Shown here in pieces: positions 34,431 through 42,469 of a stretch of 64,000 nt of DNA (positions are counted from its first letter, which is position 1; the number at the start of each line of letters is the position of its first letter). The stretch is from Pedobacter deserti (GTDB lineage: Bacteria > Bacteroidota > Bacteroidia > Sphingobacteriales > Sphingobacteriaceae): positions 2,914,001-2,978,000 of the forward strand of contig NZ_JAFMZQ010000001.1 in the NCBI RefSeq assembly GCF_024436415.1. Reading direction: 5' to 3'. The notes below the pieces were generated by a model. The model saw nothing but the letters and a program-made list of their open reading frames with translations, had not been told where the DNA came from and ran no database searches. The translations under genes and the position numbers were made by a program.

Positions 34431-34498
34431 AATATGTTATATTCTTTCGTTTCTTTGTTCGTGTGTTCATACCTTTTCAAAAATGATAAAAAAAAGCG

Positions 34499-36058
34499 TC
34501 AGGAAGGTATGTTTTTTTCCGTTGCTACCTTGTATTGCGGATCCTCGGCAATATTTACTTCTATAATCCCCTCTGCATTTTTTAGCAGTTGCCTGCAGTC
34601 CGGACTTAAATGCCGTAATACAAGCGACTTGCCGGCTAAACGATAGCGTTCTGTAAGCTTATTTAACGCTTCGATACCAGACATATCGGCCACCCTGCTG
34701 TCTTTAAAATCTATTTCTACTCTTTGCGGATCGCCGGCAACATCAAATTTATCGTTGAAGTTGGCTACGGAGCCAAAAAATAACGGACCGTATATTTCAT
34801 AGTGCTTTACTCCATGCGCATCTACATGTTTCCGCGCCCGGATACGCTTCGCACTTTCCCAGGCAAAAACCAGTGCAGAGATGATGACGCCTATCAGAAC
34901 TGCCAGGGCCAGGTTGTGCAACCAAACCGTTATGAGGGCTACAACGATACCGACAAAAATATCCTGCTTCGGCATTTTGTTTATCACGCGAAAACTCATC
35001 CATTCAAACGTGCCAATAGCGACCATAATCATTACGCCAGTTAGTGCAGCCATGGGTACGCGCTCTATCACAGGTGCACCTACCAGTACGATAAGCAGGA
35101 TGGTAAGTGCCGCGATAATACCAGATAAACGGGACCGAGCTCCGGCTGATAGATTGACCATGGTTTGCGCAATCATCGGACAGCCGCCCATACCCGAGAA
35201 CAGCCCGTTCAGGATGTTCGCCGAACCTTGAGCCAGGCACTCTTTGTTGCCTTTTCCCTTGTTACCTACAATTTCGTCTACAAGGTTCAACGTAAGCAAA
35301 CCCTCGGTTAGTCCCACCCCTGCCATCACAACTCCGTAGGGAAGCACAATCTCTAAAGTTTCCCATGTAAAAGGAATTTGAGGAATGTGAAACGGAGGAA
35401 AACCTCCACTTACAGAAGCGATGTCACGGACGGTTTTGGTATCGATATCGAATGCTATTACGACTATGAACACTACTATAATAGCCATGAGCGAAGCCGG
35501 CACCGCCTTGGTAATCTTAGGGAAGATAAGTACGATAAAGATTGTTAATGCAGTGAGTGCGGCCATAATGAGCAAGGGCGTACCCGAAAGCCAGGTTACT
35601 TCACCGTTTACTACGGTCTTAAACTGTTCAAATTGCGACAAAAATATAATGACAGCTAAACCGTTCACGAACCCGAACATTACGGGTTGCGGAACCAGGC
35701 GAACAAACTTACCCAACCTGAACAAACCGACCAGGACCTGCACTATGCCGGCAAGCACTACGGCGGCAAACACGTACTCTATTCCGTGCGATCGCATCAA
35801 TGCGATAAGCACGATCACGGTGGCCCCCGCCCCTCCAGATATCAGCCCTGGCCTGCCACCAAAAATAGCGGTGACCAACCCCATGATAAACGCGGCGTAC
35901 AAACCTACCAGCGGTGGGAATCCGGCCAGTATCGCAAAAGACAGCGATTCAGGCATCATCGTCATGGCTACGGTAAGTCCGGCCAATATCTCGGTCCTAT
36001 AATTAACCGGCTGTGAAAAGTCGAAGAGCCTGACTTTGGCAGGGAAGTTGAACAGCAT
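34499..36058 (-). CDS. SulP family anion transporter with STAS domain
   Basis: This 519-residue protein has 10-12 membrane segments, SulP motifs AGLTVAMTMMPESLSFAI and FSGMGGCPMIAQTMVNLSAG, and a cytoplasmic C-terminal STAS domain from about residue 420 (VEIDFKDSRVADMSGIEALN). The family carries sulfate, bicarbonate or other inorganic anions. The ATG at 36058 is preferred to a TTG at 36067. It precedes the TerC gene by 68 bases on the same strand. The anion cannot be assigned from sequence. Confidence 0.92.
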   Translation of the reverse strand: MLFNFPAKVRLFDFSQPVNYRTEILAGLTVAMTMMPESLSFAILAGFPPLVGLYAAFIMGLVTAIFGGRPGLISGGAGATVIVLIALMRSHGIEYVFAAVVLAGIVQVLVGLFRLGKFVRLVPQPVMFGFVNGLAVIIFLSQFEQFKTVVNGEVTWLSGTPLLIMAALTALTIFIVLIFPKITKAVPASLMAIIVVFIVVIAFDIDTKTVRDIASVSGGFPPFHIPQIPFTWETLEIVLPYGVVMAGVGLTEGLLTLNLVDEIVGNKGKGNKECLAQGSANILNGLFSGMGGCPMIAQTMVNLSAGARSRLSGIIAALTILLIVLVGAPVIERVPMAALTGVMIMVAIGTFEWMSFRVINKMPKQDIFVGIVVALITVWLHNLALAVLIGVIISALVFAWESAKRIRARKHVDAHGVKHYEIYGPLFFGSVANFNDKFDVAGDPQRVEIDFKDSRVADMSGIEALNKLTERYRLAGKSLVLRHLSPDCRQLLKNAEGIIEVNIAEDPQYKVATEKNIPS

Positions 36059-36108
36059 AATGGGCAATTTTCATAAGCGGGCAAATATAAGGAATATACA
36101 AGCCGTAA

Positions 36109-36153
36109 AACGAAAATGATTTTTGACTGACACCGAACGAAAATGCTTGGTGT
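36109..36153. promoter_or_regulatory. Candidate operator upstream of the SDR gene
   Basis: AACGAAAATG occurs twice (36109-36118 and 36136-36145), 27 bases apart. The second copy lies inside an inverted repeat ACACC (36130-36134) / GGTGT (36149-36153). The SDR start codon is 22 bases further on. The repeats are visible; regulator binding is inferred. Confidence 0.35.
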
Positions 36154-36174
36154 TAATTAGCAAAAAAGTATGAG

Positions 36175-37014
36175 ATGAATATGAACAAAGTATGGTTAAT
36201 AACAGGCTGCTCTACAGGGTTTGGCCGCGAACTAGCAAAACAGGTTTTACAAAAGGGCTATCGTGCAGCAGTAGCCGCCCGTAAAGTTGAAGATATCGAA
36301 GATATTATTACTGCTTACCCCGAAACGTCGATTGCAGTAGGGCTTGACCTAACAAACCAAAATTTGATAGACGAGGCTGTGCGCCAAACGCTGGAGATTT
36401 TCGGTCAGATAGATGTTCTGGTGAATAACGCTGGCATAGGTTATTTTGGTTCTGCCGAAGAGAGTGATGAACAGGAAGTGCGCCGCATGTTTGAGGTGAA
36501 TTTTTGGGGACTTACAAACATGACCCGCGCAGTATTACCGGTGATGCGCAAGCAGCGAAGCGGCCATATTCTTAATGTTTCTTCGATCGGAGGGCTCATG
36601 GCATTTCCCGCTTTGTCCTATTACAACGCTACTAAATTTGCGGTAGACGGCTTCTCTGAGTCTTTAGCTAAGGAAACTGCGCCGCTGGGTATAAAAGTTA
36701 CCATTATAGCTCCGAGCGGTTTCCGCACCGATTGGGCGGGCAGATCGGCCAACGAGGCAGAGCAAACTATTGAAGATTACAAAACTACCGCTTGGCAAAA
36801 CCACGACAGCATCCGGGGATATAGCGGCAATCAGCCGGGCGACCCGGTGAGGGCGGCTGCGGCTATTATTCAGGCCACCGAAGCTGCAAATCCACCATTA
36901 CGGCTGCTCTTAGGTGCGGCTGCGCTTAGAAATGCCAGAAAGAAAATTGAGGAACTGGCTACAGACTTCGACCATTGGGCTGAAACCAGCGCAGGCGCGG
37001 ATTTTCCGGCGTAG
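36175..37014 (+). CDS. Short-chain dehydrogenase/reductase family oxidoreductase
   Basis: This 279-residue classical SDR has the cofactor motif TGCSTGFGRELAK, the NNAG motif in VLVNNAGIGYFG, the catalytic Ser in ILNVSSIGG and the YYNATK Tyr-Lys pair. The enzyme reduces or oxidises a carbonyl/alcohol with NAD(P)(H); the substrate is unknown. The stop codon directly abuts the stop of the converging AraC gene with no base between, so no terminator separates them. Confidence 0.92.
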   Translation: MNMNKVWLITGCSTGFGRELAKQVLQKGYRAAVAARKVEDIEDIITAYPETSIAVGLDLTNQNLIDEAVRQTLEIFGQIDVLVNNAGIGYFGSAEESDEQEVRRMFEVNFWGLTNMTRAVLPVMRKQRSGHILNVSSIGGLMAFPALSYYNATKFAVDGFSESLAKETAPLGIKVTIIAPSGFRTDWAGRSANEAEQTIEDYKTTAWQNHDSIRGYSGNQPGDPVRAAAAIIQATEAANPPLRLLLGAAALRNARKKIEELATDFDHWAETSAGADFPA

Positions 37015-37584
37015 TTATTTCGATACCTTATCGAGCGGTCTGCGGGAAGGGTGATCGGACGACTTGTATTTCGAGGGAGACATCCCTGCGATAGATTTAA
37101 ACTGGGCGGAAAGATGGGCACTACTGCTGTAGCCCATCTTGTAAGCAATTTCATTGAGGTTTAACTCGCCGTATTCTAAAAGTTCCTTTACCCGTTCGAT
37201 TTTCTGCTGAATGATGTAGCGCTCTATGGTTATTCCCTCCCGGTCAGAAAACAGCCGGCTAAGATAAGTGTAGTCACGGTTAAGCTGATCGGCGATCACA
37301 TGCATCAGACTTCGGTTTATCTCCTCAAGATCTGAGTAATGAACCAGGTTTATAACAGCATTCTTAATCTGTTCAACCAGCTTGTCTTTTTCTTTATCAA
37401 TCAATTCAAAGCCAAGTACCTGGAATGCGGCTGATATATCCTGCAGCTGTGCAGGGCTTGGATCCGGCGTAACGTTTGCCCGCCCCAGACTAAGCTCAGA
37501 GACACTGAAACCAAGCTGGGTAAGTTGCTGACGTACAATCAGGCTACATCGGTCGCACACCATATTTTTAATATGGAGGATCAT
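37015..37584 (-). CDS. AraC family regulator with N-terminal HMA-like metal-binding segment
   Basis: In this 189-residue protein, residues 1-70 resemble a heavy-metal-associated domain with the metal-binding MVCDRC motif near residue 8-13 and GFSVSELSLG. Residues about 85-180 are an AraC-type double helix-turn-helix: LNEIAYKMGYSSSAHLSAQFK then GMSPSKYK. The start overlaps the stop of the upstream HMA protein by 4 bases (ATGA). A metal-sensing activator, probably for copper, is inferred from the domain pair and the neighbour. Confidence 0.85.
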   Translation of the reverse strand: MILHIKNMVCDRCSLIVRQQLTQLGFSVSELSLGRANVTPDPSPAQLQDISAAFQVLGFELIDKEKDKLVEQIKNAVINLVHYSDLEEINRSLMHVIADQLNRDYTYLSRLFSDREGITIERYIIQQKIERVKELLEYGELNLNEIAYKMGYSSSAHLSAQFKSIAGMSPSKYKSSDHPSRRPLDKVSK

Positions 37585-37787
37585 ATTTTCTCTGCCTGGT
37601 ACCCTACCTGATCAAGAGCAATGATAACTTCTTTTGGATTGAGGGGCTCATCTGTACTAATGGTGAGGATTTTATCCGGGCTTTCTGTATCTACCTTCCA
37701 GTCACCGGGAATCTGGTCAAGAACCGGGGTTACGGCGGCAATACAACCACCGCATTTAATATTGGTTTTAAAAGCTAAAGTATGCAT
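37581..37787 (-). CDS. Heavy-metal-associated (HMA) domain protein
   Basis: This 68-residue protein is a single HMA domain with a KCGGC metal site at residues about 11-15 and the usual beta-alpha-beta-beta-alpha-beta pattern ending ALDQVGYQAEKI. It is a soluble small metal chaperone, probably for copper. It is coupled to the HMA-AraC regulator by a 4-base overlap and has a good -7 promoter element 41 bases upstream. Confidence 0.88.
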   Translation of the reverse strand: MHTLAFKTNIKCGGCIAAVTPVLDQIPGDWKVDTESPDKILTISTDEPLNPKEVIIALDQVGYQAEKI

Positions 37788-37827
37788 AATAAACGATTTA
37801 AATAATGGGTTCTAGAAAATGATACCA

Positions 37828-37835
37828 CAAAGATA
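37828..37835 (-). promoter_or_regulatory. Predicted -7 element of the HMA/AraC operon
   Basis: On the minus strand the motif reads TATCTTTG, a perfect TAnnTTTG. It is 41 bases from the HMA start codon. No TTG is placed at the expected -33 distance, so an activator may be needed. Confidence 0.45.
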
Positions 37836-37878
37836 AGGCCTGCCTCAGCTTAGAAGTTATAAAATATCGATTAAATCT

Positions 37879-37886
37879 TATATTTG
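37879..37886 (+). promoter_or_regulatory. Predicted -7 element of the Bcr/CflA transporter gene
   Basis: TATATTTG is a perfect TAnnTTTG motif 16 bases before the ATG at 37902. The 5' leader would be under 12 bases. It stands back to back with the HMA operon promoter, 44 bases apart. Confidence 0.4.
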
Positions 37887-37901
37887 CATGCTCTTAGTCA
37901 T

Positions 37902-39113
37902 ATGCCACGTACCACTTATTTCTTCCTTATTCTGATCCTTGGATCGCTTACCGCTTTAGGGCCGTTTTCTATCGACATGTACCTACCTGGTTTTAAGGCC
38001 ATAGCGACCGATCTGCAGACCAGCGAAGCGAAAGTTGCCTGGTCGCTCTCCAGCTATTTCATCGGCATCTCGGCCGGACAGTTGCTTTACGGGCCGCTGC
38101 TTGACCGCTACGGGCGTAAAATGCCACTTTATATCGGACTGCTTGCCTATATTCTTACTTCTGTTGCCTGTGCCTTTGTTGCAGATATCGATTCTTTTAT
38201 ATGGCTGCGATTTTTTCAAGCTGTTGGAAGTTGCGCGGCGGGCGTAGCTTCCATTACGCTGGTGCGCGACCTGTTTCCGGTATCTGAAAATGCCGAGGTG
38301 TTCGCGCTGCTGATGCTCGTGCTGGGCGCCTCGCCCATGATTGCGCCTACGCTGGGCGGCTACGTCTCGGTGGCCTTTGGCTGGCATGCCATATTTCTTT
38401 TCCTGGCCGGATTGGGGGTCTTTAACCTGCTTGCCAGCTGGCTTTGGCTGCCTGCGGGACAGTCGCCCGACCCAACCTTATCCCTAAAACCCAAGCCTAT
38501 CCTGACCAATTTTTCGGCCGTATTGCGCGTACCGCAGTTTTATACCTATGCCTTTACCGGCGCTTTCGCCTTTGCGGGCCTGTTTGTGTATGTGGGCGCC
38601 TCGCCCCTGCTGTTTATGTCGGTTTTTAACGTAGCCGAAGAAACCTACGGCTGGATCTTCGCCGGACTTAGCATCGCCTTTATAGGCGCCAGCCAGGTAA
38701 ACACGCTGATGCTCAGAAGATACCGCAGCGAGCAAATGATCTATGCGGCATTATGCGGACAACTGGTCATCGCCTCGCTGTTCCTGGTCGGCAGCATGAA
38801 CGGCTGGTTCGGACTGGCGGGCACACTTGTTATGCTCTTTCTTTTTCTGGCTTGTCTGGGTTTTGCAAACCCTAATGCCGCGGCCTTATCGCTCGCACCT
38901 TTTACCAAAAATGCCGGCAGCGCCTCGGCGCTTATGGGCGCATCGCAGATGGCCATCGGTGCCATTGCCTCGGCATGTATTGGCTTTTTTGAGCAGACCT
39001 CGGCTGTGCCGATGGTAACCATTATGGCCGTTACGACCTTGTCGGCCTTCCTTATCCTGCACTTTGGGCGGAAGAAAGTCGCCCGCCTGCAGGCAGCAAA
39101 AAATAATTTTTAA
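37902..39113 (+). CDS. Bcr/CflA family multidrug efflux MFS transporter
   Basis: This 403-residue protein has twelve membrane segments and the drug/proton antiporter-1 signatures GPFSIDMYLPGFKAIATDL near the N-terminus, GPLLDRYGRKMPLY in the first cytoplasmic loop and LVRDLF in helix 5. It exports drugs or small metabolites. The ATG at 37902 is preferred to a TTG at 37884 that lies in the promoter motif. The base composition is clearly richer in G+C than the polysaccharide region. Divergent from the HMA/AraC genes, so joint regulation is possible. Confidence 0.9.
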   Translation: MPRTTYFFLILILGSLTALGPFSIDMYLPGFKAIATDLQTSEAKVAWSLSSYFIGISAGQLLYGPLLDRYGRKMPLYIGLLAYILTSVACAFVADIDSFIWLRFFQAVGSCAAGVASITLVRDLFPVSENAEVFALLMLVLGASPMIAPTLGGYVSVAFGWHAIFLFLAGLGVFNLLASWLWLPAGQSPDPTLSLKPKPILTNFSAVLRVPQFYTYAFTGAFAFAGLFVYVGASPLLFMSVFNVAEETYGWIFAGLSIAFIGASQVNTLMLRRYRSEQMIYAALCGQLVIASLFLVGSMNGWFGLAGTLVMLFLFLACLGFANPNAAALSLAPFTKNAGSASALMGASQMAIGAIASACIGFFEQTSAVPMVTIMAVTTLSAFLILHFGRKKVARLQAAKNNF

Positions 39114-39164
39114 GCGCGTAGGGGTAGATCGAAATCTGGCTGTCTTAGTTTAAAACAAGACAAC

Positions 39165-40148
39165 ATGAGATCAATCTTAACATCTATTTTAATGGCGGCC
39201 GCATTTACATCGGCCGCGCAGCATCAGCTTCCTGGCAAGGTGCATCTGGGCATTGTGTATCCTTTGAGCACCAATGGCACACATGCACCGCTGGATACGA
39301 ACAACCTTTCCATCCACCTTTTTGCAGGCGTTTCGGCCGAAGAACAGGGTCCCTCCTTTGCCGGATTTTCGAACGTGGTAAGGGGTAATGCCAATGGGGT
39401 ACAGTTTGCCGGTTTCTCTAATCATATCGGCAAAAAAGCCAACGGGGGCTTGTTCGCAGGTTTTCTGAACACCTCGGGCGGCGGCGATCATGCGGCATTT
39501 GCTGGCTTCGGCAACGTGGCGACAGGCGATATGAAGGGTCTGCAGGTTGCGGGCTTTGTGAACACCGCCCGTGATGTAAATGGTTCGCAGATCGCGGGTT
39601 TTATTAACGTGGCACGGAAAGTAAAGGGCGCGCAGATTGCCGGTTTTGTGAACATTGCCGACAGCAGCGACTGTCCCATCGGGATCATCAACATCATCAG
39701 ACAGGGCGAGAAGAGCGTAGGCCTCACGATCGACGAGAATCAGACGCTGATGGCGGGCTTCAGATCGGGCGGCAAGGTGATGTACGGCATCATCGGCCTG
39801 GGTTATAACTTCAAAAACGATGATGCGGTGTATGCCTTCGAGGCCGGCTTGGGTGCCCATTTGCTGCGTACGCCGGTCTTCCGACTGAACACGGAACTCG
39901 TTTCGGGGATGCTGGAGGATTTTGAGGAGGGCGAATATTTTAAGGCCTCGTTTCGGGTGATGCCAGCCGTTAAGATTGGTCCGAGCATAGAGCTTTTTGC
40001 CGGCCCCGCCCTTCATTTCATCAGCACGGATACGGCCGAAGGGGTTAACCTGACCAAGCGTTATCTGAAGGAATGGAATGGCGACTGGGACGAGGATTTC
40101 AGGGCACTTTACCTGGGCTATACGGCTGGCTTACATATACGGTTTTAA
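39165..40148 (+). CDS. LA_2272-type surface repeat protein
   Basis: This 327-residue protein has a short signal peptide (AAAFTSAAQ). Residues about 60-175 hold seven or so repeats of 16-18 residues built on a G-x-Q-x-AGF-x-N core (examples GLQVAGFVNTARDV, GSQIAGFINVARKV, GAQIAGFVNIADS). The rest is beta-rich with a TIDENQTLMAGFRSGGKVMY segment and an aromatic end (LHIRF), like an outer-membrane barrel. The whole protein resembles the C-terminal two thirds of the STN-fused protein at 42466-44133. Function is unknown; surface exposure is inferred from the family name and signal peptide. Confidence 0.8.
   Translation: MRSILTSILMAAAFTSAAQHQLPGKVHLGIVYPLSTNGTHAPLDTNNLSIHLFAGVSAEEQGPSFAGFSNVVRGNANGVQFAGFSNHIGKKANGGLFAGFLNTSGGGDHAAFAGFGNVATGDMKGLQVAGFVNTARDVNGSQIAGFINVARKVKGAQIAGFVNIADSSDCPIGIINIIRQGEKSVGLTIDENQTLMAGFRSGGKVMYGIIGLGYNFKNDDAVYAFEAGLGAHLLRTPVFRLNTELVSGMLEDFEEGEYFKASFRVMPAVKIGPSIELFAGPALHFISTDTAEGVNLTKRYLKEWNGDWDEDFRALYLGYTAGLHIRF
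39346..39690 (+). repeat. Tandem coding repeats for AGFxN units
   Basis: Degenerate in-frame repeats of about 48-54 bases encode G-x-Q-x-A-G-F-x-N units. They are conserved in protein more than in DNA, which argues for selection on structure instead of recent duplication. Confidence 0.7.
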
Positions 40149-40175
40149 TATTATTTATCTATTTAATACAACATC

Positions 40176-40832
40176 ATGAAACATTTACTTTTATCAGCAT
40201 TTATCGGTTTATCACTTATGTCATGCACCAAAGACAGGCTAACGGCCAATGGCGAGCGGACTTCAGAAACCAGGAATTTGGACGAGTTTACCGGCGTAAG
40301 CGCAAATGGCGCAACCGACGTACAGATTAGTTACGGCACAGAATACAGGGTGGTTATTAAGGGCTCGAGCAACCTGATCCCGCATTTCGAAACGGAAGTA
40401 CGCGGCGGAATCTTGTATCTGCAGTACGACGACGTGAACGTGCGTCACGACGACCTGCAGGTTTCCGTAACCCTCCCGCTTATCGACCATGTATCTGCCA
40501 GCGGCAGCGGCGAGATCGATATAACAGGAGCTTTCCCGGCGGTCGACGAGTTCAGGGTGTCTGTGAGCGGTTCTGGGGAGGTCGACCTGGAGCGCACCAT
40601 TGAAGCGGAAAATGCGCGGGTAAGCGTATCCGGTTCGGGTAATGCCGACCTTGAAGCTTTGCGTGCCGAGGATGCCGATGTGGAAGTTTCGGGCAGCGGT
40701 GAGGTGGAGATTACGGTGTACAACCGCCTTAAGGCCCGCATCAGCGGAAGCGGAAAAATATATTATAACGGCAATCCGCAGGTTGATGCAGAGGTTAGCG
40801 GCTCAGGCAAGGTGCTTAAGAACCGCGACTAA
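40176..40832 (+). CDS. Head GIN domain lipoprotein (DUF2807)
   Basis: This 218-residue protein has a lipobox (FIGLSLMSC, Cys17), then a beta-helix-like domain with regular SGSG turns (VSASGSGEIDITG, VSVSGSGEVDLE, VSVSGSGNADLE, VEVSGSGEVEIT, AEVSGSGKVLKN). It matches the putative autotransporter adhesin head-GIN family. It is predicted to be an outer-membrane lipoprotein, probably adhesive or structural. It follows the surface-repeat gene by 27 bases and precedes the sigma factor, so the five genes from 39165 to 44133 may act together. Confidence 0.88.
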   Translation: MKHLLLSAFIGLSLMSCTKDRLTANGERTSETRNLDEFTGVSANGATDVQISYGTEYRVVIKGSSNLIPHFETEVRGGILYLQYDDVNVRHDDLQVSVTLPLIDHVSASGSGEIDITGAFPAVDEFRVSVSGSGEVDLERTIEAENARVSVSGSGNADLEALRAEDADVEVSGSGEVEITVYNRLKARISGSGKIYYNGNPQVDAEVSGSGKVLKNRD

Positions 40833-40867
40833 ACTTGTTGCATGGCATCAGCATAAAAAGAAACTGG

Positions 40868-40897
40868 TATATTTGGGGCTTAAATATTTTGAGCCCC
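40868..40897 (+). promoter_or_regulatory. -7 element overlapping a hairpin ahead of the sigma factor gene
   Basis: TATATTTG (40868-40875) is a perfect TAnnTTTG. Its last base begins a hairpin, GGGGCT (40875-40880) with AGCCCC (40892-40897), extended by AAAT/ATTT. The GTG start of the sigma gene is at 40909. The hairpin could end the upstream message or sit in the sigma leader. Confidence 0.4.
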
Positions 40898-40908
40898 ATT
40901 TAATTGAC

Positions 40909-41478
40909 GTGAATCCGCGTGCCAGCGTATATGATGATGTTGCTTTTGAACAGTTGTTTAAAAAGCATTACGGGGAGCTGCATAGTTATGCACAGGTTAT
41001 CCTCCAGGACAGCGATGTGGCGGAGGAGATTGTGCAGCAGATGTTCCTTAAATTTTGGGAGAAGCGCGAACTGCTGAATATTGAGACTGCAGTGCGGGCT
41101 TATTTGTATAAATGCGTTTATCACGACAGCATGAATTATCTGAAGCACGAAAAGATTAAATTGAAATATCAGGACTATGCCGCGCACAGCATGAACAAGA
41201 TGCAGGAGCCGGCCTCTGCGAAAGCAGAGCTGTCAGAATTGCAGATGCGGCTTACCGAAGCCCTGAATGAACTGCCCGAGGCTTGCCGCACCATATTTCA
41301 GTTGAGCCGCTATGAGGATCTGAAATATAAAGAGATTGCCGAGCGACTGGGCCTGTCGGTAAAGACAGTTGAAAACCAGATGGGTAAGGCCCTGAGAACG
41401 CTTAGGCTGAAACTGGCTGATTTTATAACGGTATTCGTGGTCGCTTTTGCGGTTTATTACAGGGACTTTTTTAATTAG
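40909..41478 (+). CDS. ECF-type RNA polymerase sigma-70 factor
   Basis: This 189-residue protein has sigma region 2 (ELHSYAQVILQDSDVAEEIVQQMFLKFWE) and region 4 (LPEACRTIFQLSRYEDLKYKEIAERLGLSVKTVENQM). A C-terminal hydrophobic stretch, ITVFVVAFAVYY, is common in Bacteroidota ECF factors. No ATG is available after the GIN gene; the GTG at 40909 gives the usual family length. The FecR anti-sigma gene begins 10 bases later. It should direct transcription of its own surface-signalling targets. Confidence 0.9.
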   Translation: MNPRASVYDDVAFEQLFKKHYGELHSYAQVILQDSDVAEEIVQQMFLKFWEKRELLNIETAVRAYLYKCVYHDSMNYLKHEKIKLKYQDYAAHSMNKMQEPASAKAELSELQMRLTEALNELPEACRTIFQLSRYEDLKYKEIAERLGLSVKTVENQMGKALRTLRLKLADFITVFVVAFAVYYRDFFN

Positions 41479-41488
41479 GAACCGGGCT

Positions 41489-42469
41489 ATGGAAGATGAA
41501 TTGCTGATCAAATATCTGCTGAATGAGGCCGCTGAAGCTGAACGGATCGCAGTGGAGGAATGGCTTGCGCAATCGGAAGCAAACCGTTCCAGGTTTGCTG
41601 CCTTTGAAAAGATATGGACGGCAAGCAAAAGTTTAAGTGCATCAGCCAGGCCCGATGCAGATGAAGCATGGATCAGGTTTAAGTCGCGCGCCACTGAAGG
41701 AAATTCTGAATCGCGACAAGTTCCTTTTCTGAAAGTCAGGCCTTCATTTGCAGGCACATGGATACGGGTAGCTGCAGCGCTGGTTGCAGTTGTTGGAATT
41801 TGGCTTGTCTACAGTCTGCTTGGCCCTTCGGGCTACACGGATGTGGTGGCGCAGGCGGATGTGCGCCGGGAAAAACTTCCTGATGGTTCGGTAATTACCT
41901 TGAACAAGAACAGTTCGCTTAGCTATGCGGCCGATTTTGCCGACAATCGCAGTGTGCGGCTTAAAGAGGGAGATGTGTTTTTCGAGGTAGCGCCAGACCG
42001 GGCGAGGCCTTTTGTGATCGATGTGGACAAGGTTTCGGTTTTGGTGGTGGGCACTTCTTTTAATGTGAAGCACCGGGGAAATGAGACAGAGGTGATCGTT
42101 GAAAGCGGCATTGTGCGTGTCTCCCGAGGCCAAAGCCAGCTGGAACTGCGCCGGGGTGAGAAGGTGCTGATCAGTGCTGCGTCGGGCGAACTACGCAAAT
42201 CGGCCAGCACAGATGCCTTATATAATTACTACCGCAGCAAGCAGTTTGTCGCCGATAACATACCGCTTGGGCGACTCCTTGATGTGCTGAACGAGGCCTA
42301 TGAAGCACAGATTGAGGTCAGCGATGAGGCTACGGCCAGGGAACAGATCAGTATTACCTTGCGACCGGACACGCCCTTGGAAGACAACCTGCGGATCGTT
42401 TGCGAGACCCTGGGCTTAAAAATGGAGCGTAACGGAAAGCGGTACCTGTTGTCTAAACTTCCGAAATGA
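41489..42469 (+). CDS. FecR family anti-sigma factor
   Basis: In this 326-residue protein, residues 1-85 form the cytoplasmic sigma-binding part (LLIKYLLNEAAEAERIAVEEW), a membrane helix lies near 88-108 (RVAAALVAVVGIWLVYSLL), and the periplasmic FecR domain has LPDGSVITLNKNSSLSY, VFFEVAPDRARPFVID and VVGTSFNVKH. A C-terminal segment (FVADNIPLGRLLDVLNEAY) matches the usual STN-interacting end. The ATG at 41489 has AGGA 8-12 bases before it. It overlaps the STN-repeat gene by 4 bases (ATGA), tying it to that protein as the signal receiver. Confidence 0.92.
   Translation: MEDELLIKYLLNEAAEAERIAVEEWLAQSEANRSRFAAFEKIWTASKSLSASARPDADEAWIRFKSRATEGNSESRQVPFLKVRPSFAGTWIRVAAALVAVVGIWLVYSLLGPSGYTDVVAQADVRREKLPDGSVITLNKNSSLSYAADFADNRSVRLKEGDVFFEVAPDRARPFVIDVDKVSVLVVGTSFNVKHRGNETEVIVESGIVRVSRGQSQLELRRGEKVLISAASGELRKSASTDALYNYYRSKQFVADNIPLGRLLDVLNEAYEAQIEVSDEATAREQISITLRPDTPLEDNLRIVCETLGLKMERNGKRYLLSKLPK

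Noticed and set aside
34431..34498. Possible manganese riboswitch ahead of the TerC gene
   Set aside because: Only 68 AT-rich bases separate the genes and none of the yybP-ykoY conserved blocks are present.
39189..40016. 275-codon minus-strand frame opposite the surface-repeat gene
   Set aside because: It mirrors the repeats of the sense gene (regular antisense periodicity), with no start signal or known domain.
40642..40908. Longer start for the sigma factor
   Set aside because: It would overlap the GIN lipoprotein by 190 bases and add sequence with no sigma-factor character.
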